Assembly (NCBI RefSeq): GCF_026650985.1
Contig: NZ_CP086239.1
Location: 1,178,001 to 1,242,000, forward strand
Direction of reading: 5' to 3'
Origin: Clostridium estertheticum
Lineage (GTDB): Bacteria > Bacillota > Clostridia > Clostridiales > Clostridiaceae
DNA: 64,000 nt
A model generated the notes under the pieces. The model searched no databases, had not been told where the DNA came from, and was given only the letters and a program-made list of their open reading frames with translations. Positions 17,336-25,755 of this stretch are shown here, piece by piece. The position numbers and the translations under genes are program-made. How positions within the stretch are numbered: position 1 is the first letter of the stretch; each line of letters opens with the position of its first letter.

Positions 17336-18661
17336 ATGTATTACTGGAATAAAAATACTGAAAAACAAACAACTCTAGAGCAAGAGTTATATGGATTAGA
17401 TTCAGTAAAAGAGATATACATTGGAACAGCCTTCTTTTCCATAGATGGACTTAGAATGCTAAAGGAACTTTCAGAAAAATATAAATTGAAAAAGGATAAA
17501 ATTAAATTATTTTTGTCGGCAGAATTTACATATGATAAGCCACATAAACTCCTTACAGAATTACTACAAATATGTACTGTAAGGATTTTTTTTGATAGAA
17601 CATTTCATTCAAAAGTTTATTTGATTAGGGCAACAAATGAATGTAAGTTGATATTTGGTTCTTCTAATTTTACCAGTGGCGGATTTAAAAAAAATATAGA
17701 ATTTGATTCTATAGAGACCTTGGATAATACTGAGCTGGCAAGCATTGATACGTTCTTTAATTTCTGTGGATTTCGGTCTACTTTAGTTGATGGTGATGTT
17801 ATAGAATACTACAAAAATAATTTTCAAATAATTGAAGATTTACAAAATACACAGAAAAAGATCAGAAAAAGATTAAAGGGATATATTCATCAAGAAGATG
17901 CGTTAGAGGAAGATGATTTGGAAATAGAGGATTTTTATTTTAACTTCGAAGATTATAAAACTTTTTTTGTTCATAATCAAACAAGAAACGATGTAGATAT
18001 TAGGGAGAGCAGGAAAGTAGTACAAGATAAAATTCTTGCTATACATAGAAAAATATATTCTTCTGTTAAAAAGCTGGGAGTGGAGTGTCATTGGAGACAA
18101 GATAATATAACTTCCGGTATAATACCTAGTGTTTATAATAAAGGTAGAGTTGGGTGGATAGGGGTAAGATACGGAAAAACAAAAGCTGAGGTAACGACTC
18201 TAAATTTCAATAGTTTCAATGCAGAAGATTTAACAATTGGATTTCAAAAACATGCCTGTTTACAATTTTGCATAGTTCCATCTGGATTTCACATTAATCT
18301 ATTTTTAGCTGTGAAGCATGGTGCAATTGATAGAGCATATATGCATGAGCATATGAATAAACTGCAGTCAAAAATTGAAGAAGAAATTTCAAAATTAAAA
18401 GGCTTAAATATGACTTGGGAAATCTATGATGAAGAGCTCGATGAAACATTTCAATTTAATTTTAATGGTGAAAATGAGATGCCATTTTGCAAATACTTTG
18501 AGAAATATGACATAGACGGAAGAGAGTCATATTTAGTAATTTTCTATAAACCTGATAATCCAACGATAAAAAATATTGATGGCATTTGTAATGAAATTAT
18601 AAAATATATTAAATTACTATTGCCACTGTATAATTCTATGGTTTATAGACCTAAAGTGTAA
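17336..18661 (+). CDS. Phospholipase-D-fold nuclease-like protein
   Basis: A 441-residue soluble protein with a strong ribosome binding site (GAGGAGG). The N-terminal 190 residues form a single PLD domain: IYIGTAFFS (strand), then FHSKVYLI with His91 and Lys93, then IFGSSNFTSGGFKKNIEF with Asn111 and Glu122, the H-x-K-x(n)-N pattern of PLD nucleases. One copy implies a homodimer for a complete site. The C-terminal 250 residues are unrecognised and probably give specificity. It starts a same-strand set with the 18706 nuclease and the 19253 unknown gene (gaps of 44 and 79 bases), so it may form one system with them. PLD nucleases are common effectors in restriction and anti-phage systems; that role is inferred. 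Confidence 0.7.
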   Translation: MYYWNKNTEKQTTLEQELYGLDSVKEIYIGTAFFSIDGLRMLKELSEKYKLKKDKIKLFLSAEFTYDKPHKLLTELLQICTVRIFFDRTFHSKVYLIRATNECKLIFGSSNFTSGGFKKNIEFDSIETLDNTELASIDTFFNFCGFRSTLVDGDVIEYYKNNFQIIEDLQNTQKKIRKRLKGYIHQEDALEEDDLEIEDFYFNFEDYKTFFVHNQTRNDVDIRESRKVVQDKILAIHRKIYSSVKKLGVECHWRQDNITSGIIPSVYNKGRVGWIGVRYGKTKAEVTTLNFNSFNAEDLTIGFQKHACLQFCIVPSGFHINLFLAVKHGAIDRAYMHEHMNKLQSKIEEEISKLKGLNMTWEIYDEELDETFQFNFNGENEMPFCKYFEKYDIDGRESYLVIFYKPDNPTIKNIDGICNEIIKYIKLLLPLYNSMVYRPKV

Positions 18662-18705
18662 ATAGAAAATAGGTATTATATGTCAATTATATAGGGGGAG
18701 AATAC

Positions 18706-19173
18706 ATGAGATATAGACATTCAGCTGGATTTGGAAAAAGAATTGAATATTACATTATTGGTCTTATGCTGAAAGAAGGATTAGATTGCTACATGCCTCT
18801 TGTTGATGCTGATGGTATTGATGTCGTAATAAAAAAATCAGATGGTAGTTTTATTGAAGTTCAGATAAAGGCACGCTCAAATGATGTTAAGTTTGGTGAT
18901 GCAGGTTTATTTGCAGGTATGAATCATGAACTTAGAAATAATTATTTTTTTGTTTTTTATTCAGAGCGTATGGAAACCATGTGGATAATGTCTTCTGAAG
19001 AATACCTAAGTGAGTGTAACACAAATAAAAATGGAAAAAATGTTGGAAAGAGAAGTATTTGGATTAATGGAAAAAAAAAGAATACTGAAACAAATGAAAG
19101 TGAAGAGTATACTAAACCAAGATTCGAAAAATATATTGCAACAGATTTTTCTAAGTTAGATGAAATTTTGTAA
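18706..19173 (+). CDS. Small PD-(D/E)XK nuclease-like protein
   Basis: A 155-residue protein that looks like a stand-alone restriction-fold domain: helix FGKRIEYYIIGLMLKEGLD, then DADGIDVVI (Asp36/Asp39) and FIEVQIKARS (Glu51, Gln53, Lys55), the D...(E/Q)xK active-site layout, with a later aromatic strand NNYFFVFYSERMETMW. It resembles DUF4365-like or Holliday-junction-type nuclease domains. Ribosome binding site GGGGGAG is close to the ATG. It follows the PLD gene by 44 bases and precedes the 19253 gene by 79, suggesting shared function. Possible jobs are DNA cleavage or DNA-end recognition. Confidence 0.65.
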   Translation: MRYRHSAGFGKRIEYYIIGLMLKEGLDCYMPLVDADGIDVVIKKSDGSFIEVQIKARSNDVKFGDAGLFAGMNHELRNNYFFVFYSERMETMWIMSSEEYLSECNTNKNGKNVGKRSIWINGKKKNTETNESEEYTKPRFEKYIATDFSKLDEIL

Positions 19174-19252
19174 ATTAATAAAGTTATTACTTTGAGTAAT
19201 AGTATTTTGCAGGTTAATTATTATAATAGTTGAGATTTGTAATGGAGGGTTA

Positions 19253-20242
19253 ATGATGAATAACTTAGTACCAGAGAATCTAATTAATTCAATTCCACAT
19301 TTTAAGTCGCAAAGTTCAGATTTACTAGGACTAGATGAAGATTTTTTGAAAAAACAATTACTCTTATCAGAAAAAAATAAGAATATAATGAAATTGTCTC
19401 GTGGAGAGGGTAGGATAAATATTTTAAATTCAGTTATTCGTTTACCTAATATTCTTTTTGATTGGGGAGAAAAGTCCATGCATTCTTTTTTTCAAGAGTC
19501 TGAGTGCAGAGATTTTTTGGAACCTGATGTAGTTAATAAAGAAATGCTATTCAGGTTGCTTGATTTGTATGGAAAGGATCTTAAATATCATTATAATAAA
19601 AACCTTAAAAATTATGCACCTAGTGAGTCTCCAGAATCTATTGCAAATATAATAAGTAATGCTATTAAAAAAATAGATTCGCATAATGATTTACTTATTA
19701 TTAAAGAGTGGATATGTTATGCATTGCATACAGCTGGAAATCAGGTTTTCAAAGAAATAAGTCCATGGGTCTCGACCTCTATGGGGGGGGACAGGTATAA
19801 GAGCGCATATTACTTTGGTGCTGGAAATCGTAGATACACAACATCGGCTAATATGGATGCAGCAGCAATTAAAAAATTTGTAATACTAGATTATTGGGTG
19901 CCAATTGTTGACGAAAAATATGAATATAGAAATTCTGACTATATTGGAAATAAGCTAAGAAGTATGGGAATACCCTGGTATCCCAATAGACATAATGAAG
20001 TTATGGTTAAATATGCACTATTTCCTCATCAACTAATAGGATATTATAGTTTTGAAAACGGTGAATTAAAACACTATTTTATTAATCATCATTACCTAGA
20101 GGAATGGAAAAAAAGTGATAATTTTAAAATTGGTGATTCTGTATATATCGATCAGGAATACGTTAATTTCTCAAGTAACAGCCCTTATAGAGTAATATAC
20201 TCAAAAGTAGGTAGAAATTTTTCAACAGCTGGTAAAAGATAA
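19253..20242 (+). CDS. Uncharacterised 329-residue protein with an 8-G tract
   Basis: Third gene of the PLD/PD-(D/E)XK set; GGAGGG precedes two tandem ATGs (19253 and 19256). Soluble, no membrane segment. A central region WVSTSMGGDRYKSAYYFGAG then NRRYTTSANMDAAA and a C-terminal beta-rich part containing FPHQLIGYYSFENGELKHYF are distinctive, but I do not recognise the family. The codons for MGG contain eight consecutive G residues (19793-19800), striking in such AT-rich DNA and a possible slippage site. The product could be a specificity or sensing subunit for the two nuclease-like neighbours; this is inference from context only. Confidence 0.6.
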   Translation: MMNNLVPENLINSIPHFKSQSSDLLGLDEDFLKKQLLLSEKNKNIMKLSRGEGRINILNSVIRLPNILFDWGEKSMHSFFQESECRDFLEPDVVNKEMLFRLLDLYGKDLKYHYNKNLKNYAPSESPESIANIISNAIKKIDSHNDLLIIKEWICYALHTAGNQVFKEISPWVSTSMGGDRYKSAYYFGAGNRRYTTSANMDAAAIKKFVILDYWVPIVDEKYEYRNSDYIGNKLRSMGIPWYPNRHNEVMVKYALFPHQLIGYYSFENGELKHYFINHHYLEEWKKSDNFKIGDSVYIDQEYVNFSSNSPYRVIYSKVGRNFSTAGKR

Positions 20243-20459
20243 AATTGTATAATTTGCGCTGAGGACTACATAAGGGTTTAATTCAATTTATTATATTTAC
20301 ACTATTAATGAAACCAAAGTGATTTTGTAATTAAGATGAAACGGTAGGTTCTACGTAAAGGTACAAAATGCATTTTCCCCCATGAAGTTGAAGTTAGCAG
20401 ACCAGAATCATGAATTCTTCACAGAAATGGATTTGGATAATTGATAGATAGGAGGAAAT

Positions 20460-21008
20460 ATGATGATTAAAGAAGCAATAAAGCAATATTATGATAAACT
20501 TGATGATTTGTGGAATCAGAGGAGAAATACTCATCCAAGAGTTCCATACAATAATGAAATGCCTAAAGAAATGTATATAGGGGATTCAAATGAAAGTGGT
20601 TATATATCGTGGAAAATCATAGATAATAAAGAGAAAGCCGACTTTAATGAAATACAAAAAGAAATTGGATTAGAATTACATAATGATATAAAGGAATATT
20701 TTACTAGTTATTTTTTTATGAAAATGGTAGGGAGTGTTGGAGCGATCATAGTATCTTTTACACCCATTACCCCACTAGTAGATATAAAACATTTTATTAT
20801 AAAAAGAAACAAAATTGCAAAAGACATTGGACGTAATACTAACTTAATTGAAATTGGTTTAGCTGAAATAGATGGGGTTGATAACTTGTTGCTTTGTATT
20901 GATAATAGTACAGGTAAAGTTATATGGTTAGATGCTGAAAAAGATGAGAGTGAAATAATTGCATCATCAATTTATGAACTTATAAGCAACATGGAACCGA
21001 GGTGTTAG
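20460..21008 (+). CDS. Probable SUKH/Syd-like immunity protein
   Basis: A 182-residue protein: YYDKLDDLWNQRR, a PKEMYIGD...YISWKII segment, then FNEIQKEIGLELHNDIKEYF and a C-terminal strand-helix pair ending IWLDAEKDES. The order (short N-terminal helix, W-containing strand, 'E.elg..L..di..y..s' helix) matches the SUKH superfamily that includes Syd and Smi1/Knr4, many of which are immunity proteins to polymorphic nuclease toxins. It lies two bases upstream of the toxin-like gene, so the two are co-translated. Immunity before toxin is the less common order. Family moderate confidence, role inferred from pairing. Confidence 0.55.
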   Translation: MMIKEAIKQYYDKLDDLWNQRRNTHPRVPYNNEMPKEMYIGDSNESGYISWKIIDNKEKADFNEIQKEIGLELHNDIKEYFTSYFFMKMVGSVGAIIVSFTPITPLVDIKHFIIKRNKIAKDIGRNTNLIEIGLAEIDGVDNLLLCIDNSTGKVIWLDAEKDESEIIASSIYELISNMEPRC

Positions 21009-21010
21009 CT

Positions 21011-22027
21011 ATGGAGAAAATCTATTCTCATATGGGAATAAATGAAGAAAAATTAGGACGGAATAACAGTACAATATTAGATAATGGGAAAGAAATCTTT
21101 TACAAGGTAACGTATAGCAAAGAATTAATTGTAAATATGGAGTTTATTGGGCAAGAAAACAATGGGAAAAGCAATGTAAATAATTGTGGATGGAAAAGAG
21201 ATAGTAGATATTATTTTAAGCAACTTTTAAATAGGCACCCCGAATATTTTAGTGAAGAAAATAAATGGTCATTAGAAGATGGCATATCTCCACTTTGCGA
21301 TAAGGTGTTTATTGATTATTTTCCAGAGTATAAACCTTTTCTTGGCGATAAACTAATTCATCACCATATTGGAGAAGATGGTCAATCAGTAGCTTTGCCA
21401 GCAGGACTTCACATTGGATATGGAATTGTTCACAATGTAGAAAAAGAATTAGGTATCACAAAAAATGCGCATGATTTTTCAGACCTAGTACAATGTAAAT
21501 ATAGTAGTAGTGAAAAATTTGATTGGGAAAAAGATGCAGATGAAATAATGAAAACAGTAATTAATAAGAATTCATCAAATAATGTAAATAGTAAACCAAA
21601 AGACATAAGAGAAAAAAGTGGTAAGACAAAGAGTGTGATGAAAATAGATAAGCCAAACATAATTTGGGATATTATACTTAAAGAGGGAATTATCGGAAAG
21701 AGCTTATCAAAGGTAGCAAAAAAAGTGGTACCTATACTGGGATTTATGCTGGTACCAGTAATTATTAAATTAATAGAAGGTAAGGATAATATAAATAGAG
21801 ATGCTCTTAATGAGAATAGTGATACTCAACAAAAAAAAAGAAATGATAGTGGACGTGATGATGGATACAATGAAGAATACACCTCAGATGATGGGTTTGG
21901 TGATATAACACATGCCTCGCGAAAGGAACATATTGTAAAGGGGCATCCTCAGCATTACAATACTCTAGAAGGACGAAAATTGATATATAAAGAACCATTT
22001 CCACGTGGTAAAGATAAAGATGTTTAA
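21011..22027 (+). CDS. Polymorphic-toxin-like protein with HNH-type His motif
   Basis: ATG 21011 is chosen because GAGGTG (20999-21004) is correctly spaced; a GTG at 21002 overlaps it. The N-terminal half contains a candidate nuclease segment LIHHHIGEDGQSVALPAGLH followed by IGYGIVH: paired His then a distal His, the layout of HNH/LHH toxin domains. Residues about 235-260 (KKVVPILGFMLVPVIIKLI) form a hydrophobic, possibly membrane-inserting helix. The tail is charged and disordered-looking, ending in GHPQHYNTLEGRKLIYK. No signal peptide or LXG domain. The nuclease domain is internal rather than C-terminal, which is unusual, and the molecule may be a rearranged remnant. Confidence 0.5.
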   Translation: MEKIYSHMGINEEKLGRNNSTILDNGKEIFYKVTYSKELIVNMEFIGQENNGKSNVNNCGWKRDSRYYFKQLLNRHPEYFSEENKWSLEDGISPLCDKVFIDYFPEYKPFLGDKLIHHHIGEDGQSVALPAGLHIGYGIVHNVEKELGITKNAHDFSDLVQCKYSSSEKFDWEKDADEIMKTVINKNSSNNVNSKPKDIREKSGKTKSVMKIDKPNIIWDIILKEGIIGKSLSKVAKKVVPILGFMLVPVIIKLIEGKDNINRDALNENSDTQQKKRNDSGRDDGYNEEYTSDDGFGDITHASRKEHIVKGHPQHYNTLEGRKLIYKEPFPRGKDKDV

Positions 22028-22492
22028 AATTTACTTTTATCTAGATTTAGATAAAAAAGTACTAATTTTTTGAATAAAATTAATAAAGATAAGTAACTAA
22101 AAAGTCAGCAAGGTGGTATGTGCGGGGTATATGAGTTTTAAGATAATCAGAAGACCATGTAAAATCAAAGGGTTAAGAAGATACATGGATTCTAGTGAAT
22201 TTTTACGACCACATCTTACTTAAGGGGGGTACATCTTTACGCAAAACGTATTCTAATGCGTATTAGTATCACTTAGCCACCAAAACACACGTAGAGTGCG
22301 TGGTAGGACTATGTCGAATGTACTCTTGAAAGTGGCGGAATTTAGGCATTTATGCGAGTTTTATTCATTCGATAGAGAGAATAAGGGTTATGGTAAACGT
22401 AGCACACAGACTGAGGTTACGGTTTGTGTCGCCGTTGGCATTGGGAGTTAAAAACACCGTAAAGTCACAATTTCAAGACTATGTAAAAGTTG
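22028..22492. other. Gene-free stretch of unusual composition
   Basis: No reading frame of substance. The segment about 22,120-22,470 is visibly richer in G+C than its neighbours and contains short dyads (ACACACGTAGAGTGCGTGG near 22283). I could not assign it to an RNA or mobile-element family. It may be decayed foreign DNA. Confidence 0.3.
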
Positions 22493-22521
22493 TTGACTTG
22501 TAATTTCTTGCAGTTTATTAT
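22493..22521 (+). promoter_or_regulatory. Probable promoter of the S51 peptidase gene
   Basis: TTGACT (22493-22498), a 17-base spacer, and TATTAT (22516-22521), upstream of the start at 22600. Confidence 0.6.
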
Positions 22522-22599
22522 GGATATAATCTCAATAATCATTTGATGGTTGGTTTGAGTGGTTAATTTAGTTAATTTATATTTGTGGAGGGATACGAA

Positions 22600-23235
22600 A
22601 TGAAATTATTATTATCAGGAGGCAATGCCGAAGGCGTTGTCACACTTGACGAATTTTTTGCTTCTCAAATTGATTTAAGTCGAACAGTATTATATGTACC
22701 AGTCGCTGATAAAGAAACTAATTACGGCCAACGCTTTGAATGGTTCAAACGCACTTATAATAAATATGGAATTTTCAATATAGAAATGTGCATTGACCTG
22801 AACAAAGCAGTTATAAGCGATATATACACCGCAATATATATCGGAGGTGGCAACACTTTTAAGCTTTTGAAGGAAATAAAAGAGAGTGGATTTGATAAAA
22901 AGCTCATTGATTTTATAAATCGAGGTGGATTTGTATATGGCTTATCAGCAGGAAGCATTATTTTTAGTGAAGATATAACGAGTACAACCTATGATAGTGA
23001 AAACACTATTGGCTTTGAAGATTCAACAGGACTAAATTTGGTAAAAGGTTTTAACATTTGTTGTCATTATGGGAATGGGGATTATGATAATACAAACTAT
23101 AAACGAAATAGGATTCAAGAGTATTCAGCGCAGTCATATGGCACAATCGCATTGCCGGATGGTTGTGCAGCTTATATTCAAGATGATACAATTACTTTTA
23201 TGGGTAGCGGAGTTGTACTGTTTAAGAAGCCATAA
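22600..23235 (+). CDS. Peptidase E family (S51) protein
   Basis: A 211-residue cytoplasmic protein; ATG 22600 is chosen because GGAGG lies just before it. It has the class-I glutamine-amidotransferase-like fold of S51 peptidases: LLLSGGN at the N-terminus, AIYIGGGNTFKLLKEI around 78-93, and the nucleophile elbow GLSAGS with Ser116. A C-terminal NICCHYGNGDYD segment supplies a candidate His. Length fits peptidase E (Asp-dipeptidase) and its relatives. It stands alone with its own promoter and a terminator about 195 bases downstream. Likely general peptide turnover; exact substrate not predictable. Confidence 0.85.
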   Translation: MKLLLSGGNAEGVVTLDEFFASQIDLSRTVLYVPVADKETNYGQRFEWFKRTYNKYGIFNIEMCIDLNKAVISDIYTAIYIGGGNTFKLLKEIKESGFDKKLIDFINRGGFVYGLSAGSIIFSEDITSTTYDSENTIGFEDSTGLNLVKGFNICCHYGNGDYDNTNYKRNRIQEYSAQSYGTIALPDGCAAYIQDDTITFMGSGVVLFKKP

Positions 23236-23430
23236 CGGTTATCAATATCGTCGTATGTTATAAGCAAACTACCGTTTACATTACACTTTGACTACTTTTA
23301 TTAAAATAAAAATACTCGACATTTAACATTACAAATTTATGTCTGAAAGTATAGACACATAAGAATGTTGCGTTTCTGATTTGCAAGCTACAACAACTGA
23401 TTTTACAGATGTTTTAAGAGTTAAAAAATT

Positions 23431-23462
23431 AGCCCACCGAGGTTTTAACGGTGGGCTTAATC
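23431..23462 (+). terminator. Hairpin downstream of the S51 peptidase gene
   Basis: AGCCCACCG (23431-23439) pairs perfectly with CGGTGGGCT (23449-23457). The following bases have only a short T run, so it may be a weak terminator or another structured element. Confidence 0.5.
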
Positions 23463-23507
23463 CAGTATCTGCTTAATTCAGTATGTGGTAATATGTTAAT
23501 AATGAGG

Positions 23508-23636
23508 GTGTGCACCTTTTAGCGGAAATCCCATACAAATTAGAGATATTAAAATAACAAGCTCCAACAAAAAATCCGATAAATTGTATCAAACTTATAG
23601 TTATTAGACATAAAGAAACAACAAGTTTGATACAAT
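23508..23636 (+). repeat. Dispersed repeat, copy C, ending in a 14-bp inverted repeat
   Basis: Core GTGTGCACCTTTTAGC at 23508-23523; 30 bases at 23581-23610 identical to copy A. ATTGTATCAAACTT (23583-23596) is repeated as the perfect inverse AAGTTTGATACAAT (23623-23636). In copy A the second arm is absent because recombinase sequence follows at once. Confidence 0.7.
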
Positions 23637-23637
23637 A

Positions 23638-23675
23638 GAAAACCCTTGAATTGAGGGGTTTTCGTGTTTTTGGGG
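23638..23675 (+). terminator. Candidate terminator after repeat C
   Basis: AAAACCC / GGGGTTTT arms around a TTGAATTGA loop, followed by a T-rich tail to 23675. Confidence 0.55.
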
Positions 23676-23732
23676 AGATGAAAGAGTAGAATCTTTAGGT
23701 TTAGAGATTAAATTTATAGATTTTTATGTTGG

Positions 23733-23780
23733 ACATGCACACCCCTATGAATTTTGAAGTAGGTGTGTGCACTTTTTAGC
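23733..23780 (+). repeat. Dispersed repeat, copy D (palindrome)
   Basis: TGCACACCCCTA and TAGGTGTGTGCA are inverted arms, ending in the core GTGTGCACTTTTTAGC (23765-23780); related to copy B. No gene is visible in the rest of 23,236-24,023; a short frame before 24,010 (YIISWFKRRNDELIICDIV) lacks a start. Confidence 0.6.
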
Positions 23781-24023
23781 AGAATTATGATAGGGTGTAT
23801 AGCAAAGAAATGGGAAGTGAGCCTGTTTGATATAAGTGTTCCAATAAAAATAATAAGAAATATTTTTTAACAGATTACTAGATATATAGTATAATTATCA
23901 GATAAATGGAGGAGATATAAAATAATTAAATACATAATTTCATGGTTCAAGAGAAGGAACGATGAACTCATCATATGTGACATCGTGGAGATGGAGATGG
24001 CAATTTAGAAAGGATGGATGAAA

Positions 24024-24707
24024 ATGAAATACAAGATACTGATTGTAGAAGATGAATCAGATATAAATGGATTGCTGGCTAAGATATTAGAAAAAGCAGA
24101 ATACCAGACTGTACAGGCTTTTTCGGGTACAGAAGCAAAATTATTATTAGAAAAAGAAATTCCAGACCTTATTTTACTTGACCTTATGCTTCCTGGAATA
24201 TCAGGAGAGGAACTATTGCATGATATTAGGGAGAATAAACATTATAATGTTCCTGTTCTAGTACTCTCAGCAAAAAATTCTTTAGGGGATAAAGTATCTT
24301 TATTAAAGAATGGTGCAGATGATTACATCACTAAGCCTTTTGAACCAGAGGAAGTGATTGCAAGAGTTCAATCGGCTTTAAGACGTGCAGGAAAAGAATT
24401 CAGCTCTAAAAAAATTCTAACATATAAGACTTTACAACTTTATCCTCAATCCAGAAAAGTAACAATTGGTGGAACAGAAATCGTATTAACAGCTCATGAG
24501 TATGAAATTCTTTACCTTTTCATGCAAAACCCAGAGAAAGTGTATTCCAGAGAAAGTTTGTATGAATTGGTGTGGCATGGTGGATATTACGGTGAAAATA
24601 ACACTGTAAATGTTCATGTTAGCAATTTAAGAAAAAAATTAAAAGAAGTGGATTCCGAAGAAGACTATATTCAGACCGTATATGGCATTGGATTTAAACT
24701 CCAATAA
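24024..24707 (+). CDS. OmpR-family response regulator
   Basis: A 227-residue two-domain regulator. ATG 24024 fits AAAGGATGG better than ATG 24018. The receiver domain has the acidic pair ED 9-10, phospho-acceptor Asp53 (LLDLMLPG) and Lys in YITKPF; the winged-helix domain is complete (VLTAHEYEILYLFMQN, NTVNVHVSNLRKKLKE, VYGIGFKL). It is the first gene of a regulator / ABC ATPase / permease / kinase set (24,024-27,503), a layout typical of clostridial systems that sense and expel antimicrobial peptides such as lantibiotics. Its likely target is the tandem repeat just upstream of the transporter genes. Confidence 0.9.
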   Translation: MKYKILIVEDESDINGLLAKILEKAEYQTVQAFSGTEAKLLLEKEIPDLILLDLMLPGISGEELLHDIRENKHYNVPVLVLSAKNSLGDKVSLLKNGADDYITKPFEPEEVIARVQSALRRAGKEFSSKKILTYKTLQLYPQSRKVTIGGTEIVLTAHEYEILYLFMQNPEKVYSRESLYELVWHGGYYGENNTVNVHVSNLRKKLKEVDSEEDYIQTVYGIGFKLQ

Positions 24708-24712
24708 AAAAC

Positions 24713-24767
24713 TTTATGACTTCTTTAAAAGTTTTTTATGACTTATTAAAGACTGAACTGTTATAAT
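24713..24767 (+). promoter_or_regulatory. Promoter with two direct repeats, likely regulator site
   Basis: TTTATGACTTCTTTAAA (24713-24729) and TTTATGACTTATTAAA (24735-24750) are direct repeats with a 22-base period (two helical turns), ending just upstream of a TATAAT box (24762-24767). This is the classic layout for tandem binding of an OmpR-type regulator that activates the ABC genes starting at 24829. Confidence 0.65.
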
Positions 24768-24828
24768 ATGTTTGTTCAATGAGGAAATCCAATAATTGAT
24801 AAACTTATTTTTATATGGAGGCAGATAA

Positions 24829-25755
24829 ATGAATGATTATGTTATAGAAACAAAACAAGTTACAAAGGCATATGGTTCGCTCCTTGCATTAGATCATGTA
24901 AATATTCATGTGAAAAGAGGAAGTATTTATGGACTAGTTGGTGATAATGGTGCCGGAAAAAGTACCCTTTTAAAATTGTTAGCTGGACATATCTATGCAA
25001 CAGATGGAGAAATACAGCTTTTTGGAAAATATGGAGAAAAGGAGTTGGAAAGTACCAGAAAAAAAATAGGGTGCATGATTGAACAGCCTAGTTTTTTTCC
25101 CAACATGACCGTAGAACAAATATTAAAGTATTATTGTATTCAAAAGGGGATTCCAGATAGAGAAAAAGTTGATAAAATGGTAAAACTAATGGGTATTACA
25201 GAAAAGCGAAACAGTAAATGCAAAAATCTTTCAATGGGGCAAAAACAGAGATTAGGTCTTGCGATTGCCATGATGGGAGAACCACAGCTTTTAGTTCTGG
25301 ACGAGCCTATAAACGGACTAGACCCTAGCGGTATTATCGAATTTCGTAATTTACTACATCGCTTGAATGATGAAAAGAACATTACAATTCTACTGTCGAG
25401 CCACATATTGTCTGAACTTCAACAAATTGCTAGCGCATATGGTTTTTTAAGCAAAGGGATTTTGATTGAAGAAATCTCGTCACATGCATTACTTGAGAAA
25501 TGTTCGGATTGTATTGAAATTACAGTATCAGATGTGGAAAAATATTCTGTTTTATTGGAAAGAAATTTTCCAAAAGAAACCTACAAAGTTCTTCCAGAAA
25601 ACAATATTCGTATCGATAGACCACAGGAGCAAGCAGAAGCTTACAGCAAATTAGCTTCTGAAAACGGGATTTATATAACAGGTATGAGAACAATTCAATC
25701 TTCTTTGGAAGATTATTATATGGAATTAAAGAAAAGAGGTGAAGAAAAATTATGA
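24829..25755 (+). CDS. ABC transporter ATPase, antimicrobial-peptide (lantibiotic/bacitracin) type
   Basis: A 308-residue ATP-binding subunit: Walker A GDNGAGKST 38-46, signature LSMGQKQ 134-140, Walker B VLDEP 156-160, switch His192, and the roughly 80-residue C-terminal extension common in BcrA/lantibiotic-immunity ATPases. Ribosome binding site GGAGG. It overlaps the permease gene by ATGA (25752-25755), so the two are translationally coupled and should form one exporter. Regulated by the flanking response regulator and histidine kinase. The substrate is probably a peptide antibiotic, but this cannot be read from the ATPase. Confidence 0.9.
   Translation: MNDYVIETKQVTKAYGSLLALDHVNIHVKRGSIYGLVGDNGAGKSTLLKLLAGHIYATDGEIQLFGKYGEKELESTRKKIGCMIEQPSFFPNMTVEQILKYYCIQKGIPDREKVDKMVKLMGITEKRNSKCKNLSMGQKQRLGLAIAMMGEPQLLVLDEPINGLDPSGIIEFRNLLHRLNDEKNITILLSSHILSELQQIASAYGFLSKGILIEEISSHALLEKCSDCIEITVSDVEKYSVLLERNFPKETYKVLPENNIRIDRPQEQAEAYSKLASENGIYITGMRTIQSSLEDYYMELKKRGEEKL

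Noticed and set aside
17336-20242. Reading the PLD/PD-(D/E)XK cassette as a restriction-modification system.
   Set aside because: No methyltransferase motifs (such as FxGxG with NPPY or DPPY) in these genes or their neighbours.
22120-22480. A structured RNA or riboswitch upstream of the S51 peptidase gene.
   Set aside because: Composition is unusual, but no known riboswitch core was recognised and the likely promoter lies downstream of the stretch.
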